58,113 nucleotides of DNA from Pseudomonas sp. GM48 (GTDB lineage Bacteria; Pseudomonadota; Gammaproteobacteria; Pseudomonadales; Pseudomonadaceae), in NCBI RefSeq assembly GCF_000282335.1, contig NZ_AKJM01000089.1, positions 1 to 58,113 on the forward strand, given 5' to 3'. Below the pieces are notes generated by a model. That model was not told where the DNA came from, searched no databases, and saw nothing but the letters and a program-made list of their open reading frames with translations. The first letter of the stretch is position 1. Each line of letters starts with the position of its first letter. Below, in pieces: positions 26,022 through 34,330 of this stretch. Made by a program: the position numbers and the translations under genes.

Positions 26022-26921
26022 ATGACCCTCCCGTCCGATCTGCCTGCCGAACTCGCCCACCGTGGCGTGCGCCCGGCCGATCGCCTCGGTTTTACCCTGT
26101 TTCTGGCGGCACTGATCCACCTGGCCTTGCTGCTGGGCGTCGGATTCGCAGTGGTCGAGCCCAAGCAGATCAGCAAAACCCTAGAAATCACCCTCGCCAC
26201 CTTCAAAAGCGAAAAGAAGCCTGAAAAGGCCGACTTCCTCGCGCAAGAGAATCAGCAAGGCAGCGGCACCCTGGATAAAAAGGCGATTCCCAAGACCACC
26301 GAGGTCGCGCCGTTCCAGGACAACAAGGTGCAGAAAGTCACGCCACCGCCGGCCGCCAAGCCTGAAGTGCAGGAAGCCCCGCCGAAGGCTGCCGTGACCA
26401 CCGTGGCGCCAAAGCCGAAAAAAGCCCCGGCCAAGACCGAGGAGCCCAAGACCGAAGTCAAACCCCAGATCCAGGCGCCGACGTTCGACAGCGAGCAACT
26501 GTCCAGCGACATCGCCAGCCTCGAAGCGGAACTGGCCGCCGAACAACAGCTATACGCCAAGCGCCCGCGTATTCACCGCTTGAGCGCGGCCTCGACCATG
26601 CGCGACAAGGGCGCCTGGTACAAGGACGAATGGCGCAAGAAAGTCGAGCGTATCGGCAACCTCAACTACCCCGACGAAGCGCGGCGCAAACAGATCTACG
26701 GCAATTTGCGTTTGATGGTGTCGATCAATCGTGACGGTTCGCTGTATGAGGTGCTGGTGCTGGAATCTTCAGGCCAGCCGCTGCTGGACCAGGCGGCACA
26801 GCGGATCGTCCGGCTGGCGGCGCCGTTTGCACCATTTACCGGGGATTTGTCGGATATCGACCGACTGGAAATTATCCGCACCTGGAAATTTGCCCGCGGC
26901 GATCGACTTTCCAGCAACTGA
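26022..26921 (+). CDS. TonB-family energy transducer (TonB3-like)
   Basis: Protein of 299 aa anchored in the inner membrane. A cytoplasmic tail of about 23 residues precedes a membrane segment (LGFTLFLAALIHLALLLGVG, residues about 23-45). A Lys/Pro/Ala-rich periplasmic spacer follows (for example PKPKKAPAKTEEPKTEVKPQ), then a short coiled stretch (DIASLEAELAAEQQLYAK). The C-terminal TonB domain holds YPDEARRKQIYGNLRLMVSI and ESSGQPLLDQAAQRIVRLA. The position next to gshB and pilG corresponds to P. aeruginosa tonB3, a gene linked with twitching motility. No ExbB/ExbD genes are nearby. The start has no visible Shine-Dalgarno and lies next to a hairpin. Confidence 0.88.
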   Translation: MTLPSDLPAELAHRGVRPADRLGFTLFLAALIHLALLLGVGFAVVEPKQISKTLEITLATFKSEKKPEKADFLAQENQQGSGTLDKKAIPKTTEVAPFQDNKVQKVTPPPAAKPEVQEAPPKAAVTTVAPKPKKAPAKTEEPKTEVKPQIQAPTFDSEQLSSDIASLEAELAAEQQLYAKRPRIHRLSAASTMRDKGAWYKDEWRKKVERIGNLNYPDEARRKQIYGNLRLMVSINRDGSLYEVLVLESSGQPLLDQAAQRIVRLAAPFAPFTGDLSDIDRLEIIRTWKFARGDRLSSN

Positions 26922-26936
26922 CCGCCACAAATCCCC

Positions 26937-27026
26937 TGTGGGAGCGGGCTTGCTCGCGAAAGCAGTCATTCATTCAACATTGATCTCGACTGACACAACA
27001 CCTTCGCGAGCAAGCCCGCTCCCACA
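26937..27026. repeat. REPIN, GTGGGAGCGGGCTTGCTCGCGAA type
   Basis: A 90-base element with arms TGTGGGAGCGGGCTTGCTCG and the complement ending in AAGCCCGCTCCCACA. The interior ATTCAACATTGATCTCGACT resembles those at 23108, 40619 and 43781. It follows the tonB-like gene by 15 bases and separates it from algH. Confidence 0.92.
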
Positions 27027-27101
27027 TTTGTTCGGTGTCGACAGCCAATTTGCGGCATCCCCAGCTTGTCAGTTCGCCCCCCGAACGCCACACTAGCGCA
27101 C

Positions 27102-27674
27102 ATGAAAAACGTCATTCCCAGCTACCTCAAGCATCAATTCCTGATCGCCATGCCCCACATGGCCGACCCGAACTTTGCGCACACCTTGACCTACATCGTC
27201 GAGCACACGGCCAATGGTGCCATGGGGCTGGTGGTCAACCGTCCGCAAGAGCTGAACCTGGCCGATATCCTTGAGCAATTGCGCCCGGAAATCGAACCGC
27301 CTGCACTCTGCCAGCATGTGCCGATCTTTATCGGCGGCCCGGTGCAGACCGATCGCGGCTTCGTCCTGCACCCCAAGGGGCTGAGCTTCCAGGCAACCGT
27401 TGATCTGGAAGGCGAGTTGTCGCTGTCGACGTCCCAGGATGTGCTGTTCGCCATCGCTGACGGCATCGGCCCGGCGAAAAGCCTGATCGCCCTCGGTTAC
27501 GCCGGTTGGGAAGCCGGGCAGCTTGAAGCCGAACTGGCGCAGAACGCCTGGCTGAACTGCCCGTATGACGCCGACATCCTGTTCAACACCAGCAGCGAAC
27601 TTCGTCTGGAAGCGGCCGCCAGACACCTGGGCGTCAACCTCAGCCTGCTGACCAGCCAGGCGGGGCACGCCTGA
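27102..27674 (+). CDS. algH: YqgE/AlgH family protein
   Basis: Protein of 190 aa, DUF179 family; in Pseudomonas it was linked to alginate control, but its biochemical function is not settled. The family pattern is clear: LKHQFLIAMPHMADPNFAHT at the N-terminus, then TYIVEHTANGAMGLVVNRP, VPIFIGGPVQTDRGFVLH and ALGYAGWEAGQLEAELAQNA. The ATG at 27102 is selected because the conserved block starts at once. Its stop shares one base with the ruvX start (TGATG), so the two are co-translated; algH and ruvX are paired in many gamma-proteobacteria. Confidence 0.94.
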   Translation: MKNVIPSYLKHQFLIAMPHMADPNFAHTLTYIVEHTANGAMGLVVNRPQELNLADILEQLRPEIEPPALCQHVPIFIGGPVQTDRGFVLHPKGLSFQATVDLEGELSLSTSQDVLFAIADGIGPAKSLIALGYAGWEAGQLEAELAQNAWLNCPYDADILFNTSSELRLEAAARHLGVNLSLLTSQAGHA

Positions 27675-28111
27675 TGGCCCTGCGGCTGATTCTCGGATTC
27701 GACTACGGCACCAAACAGATCGGCGTTGCGGTCGGCCAGGTGGTTACCGGCCAGGCTCGCGAGCTGTGCACCCTGAAAGCGCAAAACGGCATTCCCGACT
27801 GGAAACAGGTCGAAGCCCTCATCAAAGAGTGGAAACCCGATGCCGTGGTGGTCGGCCTGCCGTTGAACATGGACGGCACGCCCAGTGACATGTGCGCCCG
27901 CGCGGAAAAGTTCGCCCGGCGCCTGAACGGCCGCTTCAACCTGCCCTTTTATACCCACGATGAACGCCTGACCACCTTCGAGGCCAAGGGCGAACGCCTG
28001 GCCCGGGGCGGCCAGAAAGGCAGTTACCGCGACAACCCCGTCGACGCCATCGCTGCCGCCCTGCTGCTGCAAGGCTGGCTTGACGAAAACACCGCACTGT
28101 TTGAATCCTGA
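27674..28111 (+). CDS. ruvX: YqgF/RuvX family nuclease (putative Holliday junction resolvase, pre-16S rRNA processing)
   Basis: Protein of 145 aa with an RNase H-like fold. It has been described as an anti-termination/Holliday-junction resolvase factor and as a nuclease for 16S rRNA 5' maturation. Catalytic acidic residues lie in [18 protein letters not shown], in [18 protein letters not shown], and near the end in [21 protein letters not shown]-type signature appears as [11 protein letters not shown]. The start overlaps the algH stop. Confidence 0.93.
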   Translation: MALRLILGFDYGTKQIGVAVGQVVTGQARELCTLKAQNGIPDWKQVEALIKEWKPDAVVVGLPLNMDGTPSDMCARAEKFARRLNGRFNLPFYTHDERLTTFEAKGERLARGGQKGSYRDNPVDAIAAALLLQGWLDENTALFES

Positions 28112-28190
28112 AGAACCGCTGTGCGTCTCTCTTAGCTACAACCCGAGCCACTTCCCGCACAAGCCGGCCCGGGCCCAAGAAGGAGCAACC

Positions 28191-28694
28191 ATGAGCCTGC
28201 CCAATCCCGTCGAACTGATCAGCCAGATGGCGACCCGACTTGACGCCTATCTGGTCAAACGAGGCATCAGCGACCCGCGTTTCATCGGTATTCGTACCGG
28301 CGGCGTCTGGGTGGCCCAGGCCCTGCTCAAGGAACTGGGCAGCAATGAGCCCCTCGGCACCCTGGACGTTTCTTTCTACCGCGACGATTTCAGCCAGAAC
28401 GGCCTGCACCCGCAGGTTCGCCCTTCGGCGCTGCCGTTCGAGATCGAAGGCCAGCACCTGGTGCTGATCGACGACGTACTGATGAGCGGTCGCACCATCC
28501 GCGCGGCCATGAACGAATTGTTCGACTACGGCCGCCCGGCCAGCGTGACGCTGGTGTGCCTGCTGGACCTGGACGCCGGCGAACTGCCGATCCGCCCGAA
28601 CGTGGTCGGCGCCACCCTGTCACTGGCGGCCCACGAACGCGTGAAGTTGTCTGGCCCGGAGCTCGCGCTCGAACTGCAAGACCTCGCCCTTTAA
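28191..28694 (+). CDS. pyrR: Pyrimidine operon regulator / uracil phosphoribosyltransferase PyrR
   Basis: Protein of 167 aa with the type I phosphoribosyltransferase fold. The PRPP-binding motif is [18 protein letters not shown] (near residue 92), preceded by [14 protein letters not shown]. In Gram-positive bacteria PyrR regulates pyr mRNA attenuation; in pseudomonads it precedes pyrB and has been proposed to regulate differently. The ATG at 28191 follows AAGGAG at a good distance, which decides the start against an upstream in-frame ATG at 28080 that lies inside ruvX. It is first of pyrR-pyrB-pyrC'. No attenuator-like terminator is seen before pyrB. Confidence 0.93.
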   Translation: MSLPNPVELISQMATRLDAYLVKRGISDPRFIGIRTGGVWVAQALLKELGSNEPLGTLDVSFYRDDFSQNGLHPQVRPSALPFEIEGQHLVLIDDVLMSGRTIRAAMNELFDYGRPASVTLVCLLDLDAGELPIRPNVVGATLSLAAHERVKLSGPELALELQDLAL

Positions 28695-28721
28695 TTCGCC
28701 CTATTGAGAGTCCCCCTTGCG

Positions 28722-29726
28722 ATGACGCCTCTAGAAACCAAGCGCCCGCTGCAGCTCAATGACCAGGGCCAGCTGCGCCATTTCCTCTCGCTCGACGGTT
28801 TGCGCCGCGAGCTGCTGACGGAAATCCTCGACACCGCCGACTCCTTCCTCGAAGTCGGCGCCCGGGCCGTCAAGAAAGTCCCGTTGCTGCGCGGCAAGAC
28901 CGTGTGCAACGTGTTCTTCGAGAACTCGACCCGCACCCGCACCACCTTCGAACTGGCGGCTCAACGCCTGTCGGCGGACGTGATCACCCTCAACGTGTCC
29001 ACGTCGTCGGCGAGCAAGGGCGAAACCCTGCTCGACACCCTGCGCAACCTGGAAGCCATGGCCGCCGACATGTTTGTCGTGCGCCACGGCGATTCGGGTG
29101 CCGCGCACTTCATCGCCGAACATGTCTGCCCGCAAGTGGCGATCATCAACGGCGGTGACGGCCGGCACGCGCACCCGACCCAGGGCATGCTCGACATGCT
29201 GACCATCCGCCGGCACAAGGGCGGCTTCGAAAACCTTTCGGTGGCCATTGTCGGCGACATTCTGCACTCGCGGGTTGCGCGCTCGAACATGCTGGCCCTG
29301 AAAACCCTCGGTTGCCCGGACATCCGTGTGATCGCACCGAAAACCCTGCTGCCGATCGGCATCGAGCAATACGGCGTGAAGGTCTACACCGACATGACCG
29401 AAGGCCTGAAAGACGTCGACGTGGTGATCATGTTGCGCCTGCAGCGTGAACGCATGACCGGCGGCCTGCTGCCGAGCGAAGGCGAGTTCTATCGCCTGTT
29501 CGGCCTGACCACCGCCCGCCTGGCCGGCGCCAAGCCCGATGCCATCGTGATGCACCCGGGACCGATCAACCGTGGCGTGGAAATCGAGTCAGCGGTGGCC
29601 GATGGCCCGCACTCGGTGATCCTCAACCAGGTGACCTACGGGATCGCCATTCGTATGGCCGTGCTGTCCATGGCCATGAGCGGGCAGACTGCCCAGCGTC
29701 AATTCGAGCAGGAGAACGCCCAGTGA
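28722..29726 (+). CDS. pyrB: Aspartate carbamoyltransferase catalytic subunit
   Basis: Enzyme of 334 aa that makes carbamoyl-aspartate, the committed pyrimidine step. Carbamoyl-phosphate contacts lie in [20 protein letters not shown] and [20 protein letters not shown], and the aspartate site in [13 protein letters not shown]. In Pseudomonas this protein forms a dodecamer with the inactive dihydroorotase homologue encoded by the next gene. The N-terminal extension (residues 1-20) before the common core is typical of this class. It overlaps pyrC' by 4 bases (ATGA), fitting stoichiometric assembly. Confidence 0.96.
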   Translation: MTPLETKRPLQLNDQGQLRHFLSLDGLRRELLTEILDTADSFLEVGARAVKKVPLLRGKTVCNVFFENSTRTRTTFELAAQRLSADVITLNVSTSSASKGETLLDTLRNLEAMAADMFVVRHGDSGAAHFIAEHVCPQVAIINGGDGRHAHPTQGMLDMLTIRRHKGGFENLSVAIVGDILHSRVARSNMLALKTLGCPDIRVIAPKTLLPIGIEQYGVKVYTDMTEGLKDVDVVIMLRLQRERMTGGLLPSEGEFYRLFGLTTARLAGAKPDAIVMHPGPINRGVEIESAVADGPHSVILNQVTYGIAIRMAVLSMAMSGQTAQRQFEQENAQ

Positions 29727-30994
29727 AACTCAGCATTCTCGGCGCCCGCGTGATCGATCCGGCCAGTGGCCTGGATCAAGTGACTGATATCCACATTGAA
29801 GCCTGCAAAGTCGTCGCCTTTGGCGCGGCGCCTGCCGGTTTTGTCGCCGTCGACACGATCGACGCCAAAGGCCTGGTGGCCGCTCCCGGCCTGGTCGACC
29901 TCAACGTTGCCCTGCGCGAGCCGGGTTACAGCCGCAAAGGCACGATTGTCAGCGAAACCCGCGCGGCGGCAGCTGGCGGCGTCACCAGCCTGTGCTGCCC
30001 GCCGAAGACCAAGCCGGTACTGGACACCTCGGCGGTGGCCGAACTGATCCTCGACCGCGCCCGTGAGGCCGGCAACACCAAAGTCTTCCCGATTGGTGCC
30101 CTGAGCAAAGGCCTGGACGGTGAACAGCTCGCCGAGCTGGTTGCCTTGCGCGACGCCGGTTGCGTGGCTTTCGGCAATGGCCTGGAGAGTTTCCGCAACA
30201 CCCGCACCCTGTGCCGGGCACTGGACTATGCCGCGACTTTCGACCTGACGGTGATTTTCAACTCCCAGGACTACGACCTGGCCGAAGGTGGCCTGGCCCA
30301 CGAAGGCCCGACCGCCAGTTTCCTTGGCTTGCCGGGCATTCCGGAAAGCGCCGAAACCGTCGCCCTCGCCCGGGATCTGCTGCTGGTTGAACAGACCGGC
30401 GTGCGCGCGCACTTCAGCCAGCTCACCAGTGCTCGCGGCGTGGAGCTGATCGCCCAGGCCCAGGCCCGTGGCCTGAAGGTGACCGCAGATGTCGCCCTGT
30501 ACCAGCTGATCCTGACCGACGAGGCCCTGATCGACTTCAGCAGCCTGTATCACGTCCAGCCGCCGCTACGCACCCGCGCCGACCGCGATGGCCTGCGCGC
30601 CGCGGTGAAATCCGGCGTGATCTCGGCCATCTCCAGTCACCACCAACCCCATGAGCGTGACGCCAAGCTGGCACCGTTCGGCGCGACCGAGCCAGGCATC
30701 AGCAGCGTTGAACTACTGCTGCCGCTGGCGATGACCCTGGTTGAAGACGGCTTGCTGGACCTGCCGACGCTGCTCAAACGCCTGAGCGCCGGCCCTGCCG
30801 AGGCCCTGCGCCTGCCAGCGGGTAACCTGGCGGTAGGTGGCGCGGCGGATATCGTGCTGTTCGACCCGGCAGCTTCAACCGTCGCGGGTGAAAACTGGCT
30901 ATCGAAGGGCGAAAACTGCCCGTTCATTGGCCACAGCCTGCCGGGCGTGGTGCGTTACACCCTGGTGGACGGGCGAATCAGCCACCAGGCGTAA
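29723..30994 (+). CDS. pyrC': Dihydroorotase-like protein PyrC' (non-catalytic partner of PyrB)
   Basis: Protein of 423 aa with the amidohydrolase fold. The segment that reads D-x-H-x-H-x-R-E-P-G in active dihydroorotases is here [17 protein letters not shown], so both metal-binding histidines are replaced. [20 protein letters not shown] and [15 protein letters not shown] keep the later fold signatures. This loss is the known hallmark of Pseudomonas PyrC' (also pyrX), which is needed structurally for ATCase activity. Co-translation with pyrB agrees. A separate active pyrC is expected elsewhere in the genome. Confidence 0.93.
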   Translation: MKLSILGARVIDPASGLDQVTDIHIEACKVVAFGAAPAGFVAVDTIDAKGLVAAPGLVDLNVALREPGYSRKGTIVSETRAAAAGGVTSLCCPPKTKPVLDTSAVAELILDRAREAGNTKVFPIGALSKGLDGEQLAELVALRDAGCVAFGNGLESFRNTRTLCRALDYAATFDLTVIFNSQDYDLAEGGLAHEGPTASFLGLPGIPESAETVALARDLLLVEQTGVRAHFSQLTSARGVELIAQAQARGLKVTADVALYQLILTDEALIDFSSLYHVQPPLRTRADRDGLRAAVKSGVISAISSHHQPHERDAKLAPFGATEPGISSVELLLPLAMTLVEDGLLDLPTLLKRLSAGPAEALRLPAGNLAVGGAADIVLFDPAASTVAGENWLSKGENCPFIGHSLPGVVRYTLVDGRISHQA

Positions 30995-30998
30995 GACC

Positions 30999-31090
30999 CT
31001 GTGGCGAGGGAGCTTGCTCCCGCTGGACTGCGCAGCAGGCCCATCTTGGGGCCGCTACGCGCCCCAGCGGGAGCAAGCTCCCTCGCCACA
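30999..31090. repeat. REPIN, GTGGCGAGGG type, between convergent pyrC' and the TM2 gene
   Basis: The arms CTGTGGCGAGGGAGCTTGCT and AGCAAGCTCCCTCGCCACA enclose short internal palindromes (GGGGCCGCTACGCGCCCC). It begins 4 bases after the pyrC' stop and ends 4 before the stop of the TM2 gene, filling the whole convergent gap, so it probably serves as the shared transcript end. Confidence 0.9.
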
Positions 31091-31094
31091 TTAA

Positions 31095-31514
31095 TCAGCG
31101 ACGCTGTGCGTTGCGCAGCGACACCTGGTCATTCAGCGTCCAGAAGTCATACAGCACGCCAATAAAGAACAGCCCGCCCGTCAGCAGGTACAGCAGCCCG
31201 CTGATCCATTTTCCCTGATACATCCGGTGCACGCCGAATACCCCGAGAAACGTCAGCAGAATCCACGCCACGTTGTATTCGATCGGCCCGGCGGTGAACC
31301 GCAGGTCCGCTTCACGGTCCATGGACGGGATCAGGAACAGGTCGATCAGCCAACCGATCCCCAGCAAGCCAAAGGTGAAGAACCAGATCGTCCCGGTCAC
31401 CGGCTTGCCGTAATAGAAGCGATGAGCGCCGGTAAAACCGAAAATCCACAGCAGGTAACCGATCACTTTGCTGTGGGTGTCTTGCTGCGGGACAGCCTGT
31501 TGATAGGGGTTCAT
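31095..31514 (-). CDS. TM2-domain membrane protein with two TM2 units
   Basis: Protein of 139 aa with four hydrophobic segments arranged as two TM2 units. The first is KVIGYLLWIFGFTGAHRFYY followed by TIWFFTFGLLGIGWLIDLFL. The second is NVAWILLTFLGVFGVHRMYQ followed by GLLYLLTGGLFFIGVLYDF. Each unit has the TM2 pattern G-x-H-R-x-Y and a final D after the second helix. A Gln-rich cytoplasmic head (MNPYQQAVPQQ) precedes them. The function of bacterial TM2 proteins is largely unknown. It is divergent from the NlpC/P60 gene across a 251-base gap. Confidence 0.9.
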   Translation of the reverse strand: MNPYQQAVPQQDTHSKVIGYLLWIFGFTGAHRFYYGKPVTGTIWFFTFGLLGIGWLIDLFLIPSMDREADLRFTAGPIEYNVAWILLTFLGVFGVHRMYQGKWISGLLYLLTGGLFFIGVLYDFWTLNDQVSLRNAQRR

Positions 31515-31765
31515 GAATGGCCTCGAATCACACGATAGATAAATATTCTTTAATTCTTTGTGACTTTTTTACAGGCACCCGACGTATGGCAGGTGCTACC
31601 TTCACCCCCGTCAAAGCCTTGTAACACCGGACTCCTGTCCGACAATTGCGCCATTTTGCCGCATTTTTGCCACCATTGCCCCCAAGGTTGAATCGACCAA
31701 CGGCCTCGGAAGCGGCAAAAAAGCTGTTATAAAGTTGCGCGCTAACTTATTAAGAGCCTTGCCTA

Positions 31766-32386
31766 ATGCGTTCATTTTTCAAGACATGGCTAACCATTTG
31801 CCTTTTGATGCCACTGGCCGCCCACGCCACCAATCGTGAGCAACGTCTTCCTAACGTTAATGGTTACACCCCAAAATCCCATGCCTCTGCTCCTTCGAGC
31901 AAAGACAAAAAATCCGCTAAATATGCTCCAACCCTGGCCAGCGACAAAAGCGGCCTGGTTCCACCAATGGGCACCAAGGAAAGCAGCAACGTGCTGAGTC
32001 GCGCTGTGAATGTCCTCGGCACTCCCTATCGTTGGGGCGGCAGCAGCCCAAGCAAAGGTTTCGATTGCAGCGGCCTGGTGAAATACGCGTTCAACGACGC
32101 CACCTTCGACCTGCCACGCACCTCCAACGCCATGGCCAGCGGTCATGGGGAGAAAGTCGATCGCAACGACCTGAAACCGGGCGACCTGATTTTCTTCAAT
32201 ATCAAGAGCCGTCGGGTCAATCACGTTGCCATTTACTTGGGCAATGACCGCTTCATCCACGCGCCACGTCGTGGCAAGTCGGTGTCCATCGACACTTTGA
32301 ATAAACCGTACTGGGATAACCACTACGTGGTTGCCAAGCGGGTTCTGCCGAAAGAGCCGAATCAGTTGCGTGTGGTTCAGCGCTGA
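31766..32386 (+). CDS. NlpC/P60 family peptidoglycan endopeptidase
   Basis: Secreted or periplasmic cysteine peptidase of 206 aa, probably cutting peptide stems of peptidoglycan. An N-terminal signal peptide is visible (MRSFFKTWLTICLLMPLAAH, cut near ATN). A Ser/Lys-rich linker of about 50 residues follows, then the NlpC/P60 domain from about residue 75 (LGTPYRWGGSSPSKGFDCSG). The catalytic cysteine is in GFDCSGLVKYAF and the histidine in VNHVAIYLGNDRFIHAP. TTATAA-like sequence lies upstream. It stands alone, with convergent pilT beyond a REPIN. Confidence 0.93.
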   Translation: MRSFFKTWLTICLLMPLAAHATNREQRLPNVNGYTPKSHASAPSSKDKKSAKYAPTLASDKSGLVPPMGTKESSNVLSRAVNVLGTPYRWGGSSPSKGFDCSGLVKYAFNDATFDLPRTSNAMASGHGEKVDRNDLKPGDLIFFNIKSRRVNHVAIYLGNDRFIHAPRRGKSVSIDTLNKPYWDNHYVVAKRVLPKEPNQLRVVQR

Positions 32387-32424
32387 TTTCAGTGCCCTGA
32401 ATCTGTATCGAACATAATGGCCCC

Positions 32425-32488
32425 TTCGCGAGCAAGCCCGCTCCCACTTTGGAATGCATTCCCCTGTGGGAGCGGGCTTGCTCGCGAA
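32425..32488. repeat. Short REPIN between convergent NlpC/P60 gene and pilT
   Basis: A 64-base hairpin: TTCGCGAGCAAGCCCGCTCC, a loop with GGAATGCATTCC (itself palindromic), then the complementary arm. It is identical to the element at 36072 except for one base (ACTTTGG here, ACATTGG there). It lies in the 131-base convergent gap. Confidence 0.92.
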
Positions 32489-32517
32489 GAGGCCCTTGAA
32501 AGCACCACACATCCTCC

Positions 32518-33552
32518 TCAAAAGCCTTCCGGCGACCGCGCTTTCTCCTGTGCATGATCACGACTGATCAACCCCTTGGTCACCAGGTTCTTCAAGCTCA
32601 TATCCAGCGTCTGCATGCCCAACGCCCCTCCCGTCTGTATCGCCGAGTACATCTGCGCCACCTTGTCTTCGCGGATCAGATTGCGGATCGCCGAGGTCCC
32701 CAGCATGATTTCGTGGGCAGCAACACGCCCGCCACCGACCTTCTTCACCAGTGTCTGGGACACCACCGCCAGCAGCGACTCGGAAAGCATCGAGCACACC
32801 ATCGCCTTCTCGTCCCCCGGAAATACATCCACCACTCGGTCGATGGTTTTCGCCGCCGACGTGGTGTGCAGCGTGCCGAACACCAGATGGCCGGTTTCGG
32901 CGGCGGTCAATGCCAGACGAATGGTCTCCAGGTCACGCATCTCGCCCACCAGAATCACGTCAGGGTCTTCCCGTAGCGCCGAGCGCAAGGCCGTGGCGAA
33001 GCTGCGGGTATCGCGATGGACTTCACGCTGGTTGATCAGGCATTTGCGCGATTCGTGGACAAACTCGATGGGGTCTTCAATCGTGAGGATATGGTGATGG
33101 CGATGGGTGTTCAGGTAATCGATCATCGCCGCCAGTGTGGTGGATTTGCCGGAGCCGGTCGGACCGGTCACCAGCACCAGGCCACGGGGAGCATCGGTCA
33201 TTTTGCGAAACACTTCTCCCATGCCCAGTTCGTCCATGCTCTGCACTTTCGACGGGATGGTGCGAAACACGGCACCTGCGCCACGGTTCTGGTTGAACGC
33301 ATTGACCCGAAAACGCGCAACACCGGACACATCAAAGGAAAAGTCGGTTTCCAGGTGCTTCTCGAAGTCCGCCCGTTGGGTGTCATTCATGATGGCGTAG
33401 ATCAGCGCCTGCACCTGCTTGTGGTCCATGGCCGGCAGGTTGATGCGCCGCACATCGCCATCCACCCGAATCATCGGCGGCAGGCCGGCGGACAAGTGCA
33501 GGTCGGATGCGCCCTGTTTGGCGCTGAATGCCAGCAGTTCGGTGATATCCAT
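32518..33552 (-). CDS. pilT: Type IV pilus retraction ATPase PilT
   Basis: Cytoplasmic hexameric ATPase of 344 aa that depolymerises pili and drives twitching. The N-terminal PAS-like part (SAKQGASDLHLSAGLPPMIR) precedes the RecA-like core. Walker A is GPTGSGKSTTLAAM (near residue 130). The Asp box is TIEDPIEFVHES, Walker B ALREDPDVILVGEMRD, and the His box GHLVFGTLHTTSAAKTIDR. The C-terminal AIRNLIRED retraction motif marks PilT and not PilB. The ATG at 33552 gives MDITELLAFSAKQ. It is divergent from yggS across 56 bases. pilU, which follows pilT in P. aeruginosa, is not here. Confidence 0.96.
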   Translation of the reverse strand: MDITELLAFSAKQGASDLHLSAGLPPMIRVDGDVRRINLPAMDHKQVQALIYAIMNDTQRADFEKHLETDFSFDVSGVARFRVNAFNQNRGAGAVFRTIPSKVQSMDELGMGEVFRKMTDAPRGLVLVTGPTGSGKSTTLAAMIDYLNTHRHHHILTIEDPIEFVHESRKCLINQREVHRDTRSFATALRSALREDPDVILVGEMRDLETIRLALTAAETGHLVFGTLHTTSAAKTIDRVVDVFPGDEKAMVCSMLSESLLAVVSQTLVKKVGGGRVAAHEIMLGTSAIRNLIREDKVAQMYSAIQTGGALGMQTLDMSLKNLVTKGLISRDHAQEKARSPEGF

Positions 33553-33608
33553 AGCGCCTCTCAATTCCAGTAGAATGCCGCGAACCTTCAGACCGCTGGC
33601 GCCTCTTG

Positions 33609-34295
33609 ATGTCCACCATAGCAGACAACATTCTCGAAGTTAGTTCGCGTATAAACGCCGCAACACTCGCCGCCAACCGCGCCGAAAACAGCGTTCAACT
33701 GCTAGCCGTGAGCAAGACCAAACCCGCACAAGACCTGCGTGAAGCCTACGCCGCCGGCCTGCGCGACTTTGGCGAGAACTACCTGCAGGAAGCGCTGGGC
33801 AAGCAACTCGAACTGGCCGACCTGCCCTTGATCTGGCACTTCATCGGCCCCATTCAATCGAACAAGACTCGTGCTATCGCCGAGCACTTCGACTGGGTGC
33901 ATTCCGTGGATCGTCTGAAAATCGCACAACGCCTGTCCGAACAACGTCCCGCCGGTTTGCCGCCACTGAACATCTGCATTCAGGTCAATGTCAGCGGTGA
34001 AGCCAGCAAATCCGGCTGCACCCCGGCCGACCTGCCGGCTCTGGCCAACGCCATCAGCGCTCTGCCACGCCTGAAGTTGCGCGGGTTGATGGCAATTCCC
34101 GAGCCGACTGAAGATCGCGCCGCCCAGGATGCTGCGTTTGCTGCCGTACAAAGCCTGCAAGCCAGCCTGAACCTGCCACTCGACACACTTTCCATGGGCA
34201 TGAGCCACGATCTCGAATCGGCCATCGCCCAAGGCGCCACGTGGGTCCGTATCGGTACGGCCCTGTTTGGTGCCCGCGACTACGGTCAACCATGA
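33609..34295 (+). CDS. yggS: YggS family PLP homeostasis protein
   Basis: Protein of 228 aa, a single-domain PLP-binding TIM barrel without known catalysis that balances free PLP and amino/keto acid pools. The PLP lysine is in LLAVSKTKPAQDLREAYAAG (near residue 36). Other conserved segments are FGENYLQEALGK, WHFIGPIQSNKT and, for the phosphate site, LSMGMSHDLESAIAQGATWV followed by RIGTALFG. The ATG at 33609 is preferred over the TTG three bases earlier. It is followed closely by proC, a very conserved pair. Confidence 0.95.
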   Translation: MSTIADNILEVSSRINAATLAANRAENSVQLLAVSKTKPAQDLREAYAAGLRDFGENYLQEALGKQLELADLPLIWHFIGPIQSNKTRAIAEHFDWVHSVDRLKIAQRLSEQRPAGLPPLNICIQVNVSGEASKSGCTPADLPALANAISALPRLKLRGLMAIPEPTEDRAAQDAAFAAVQSLQASLNLPLDTLSMGMSHDLESAIAQGATWVRIGTALFGARDYGQP

Positions 34296-34330
34296 ACCAT
34301 GGCTGACACACATCTGAATAAGGACCTGAC

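Noticed and set aside
29723..30994. Functional dihydroorotase
   Set aside because: The metal-binding histidines of the D-x-H-x-H motif are replaced (D-L-N-V-A), which fits the known non-catalytic PyrC' partner of PyrB.
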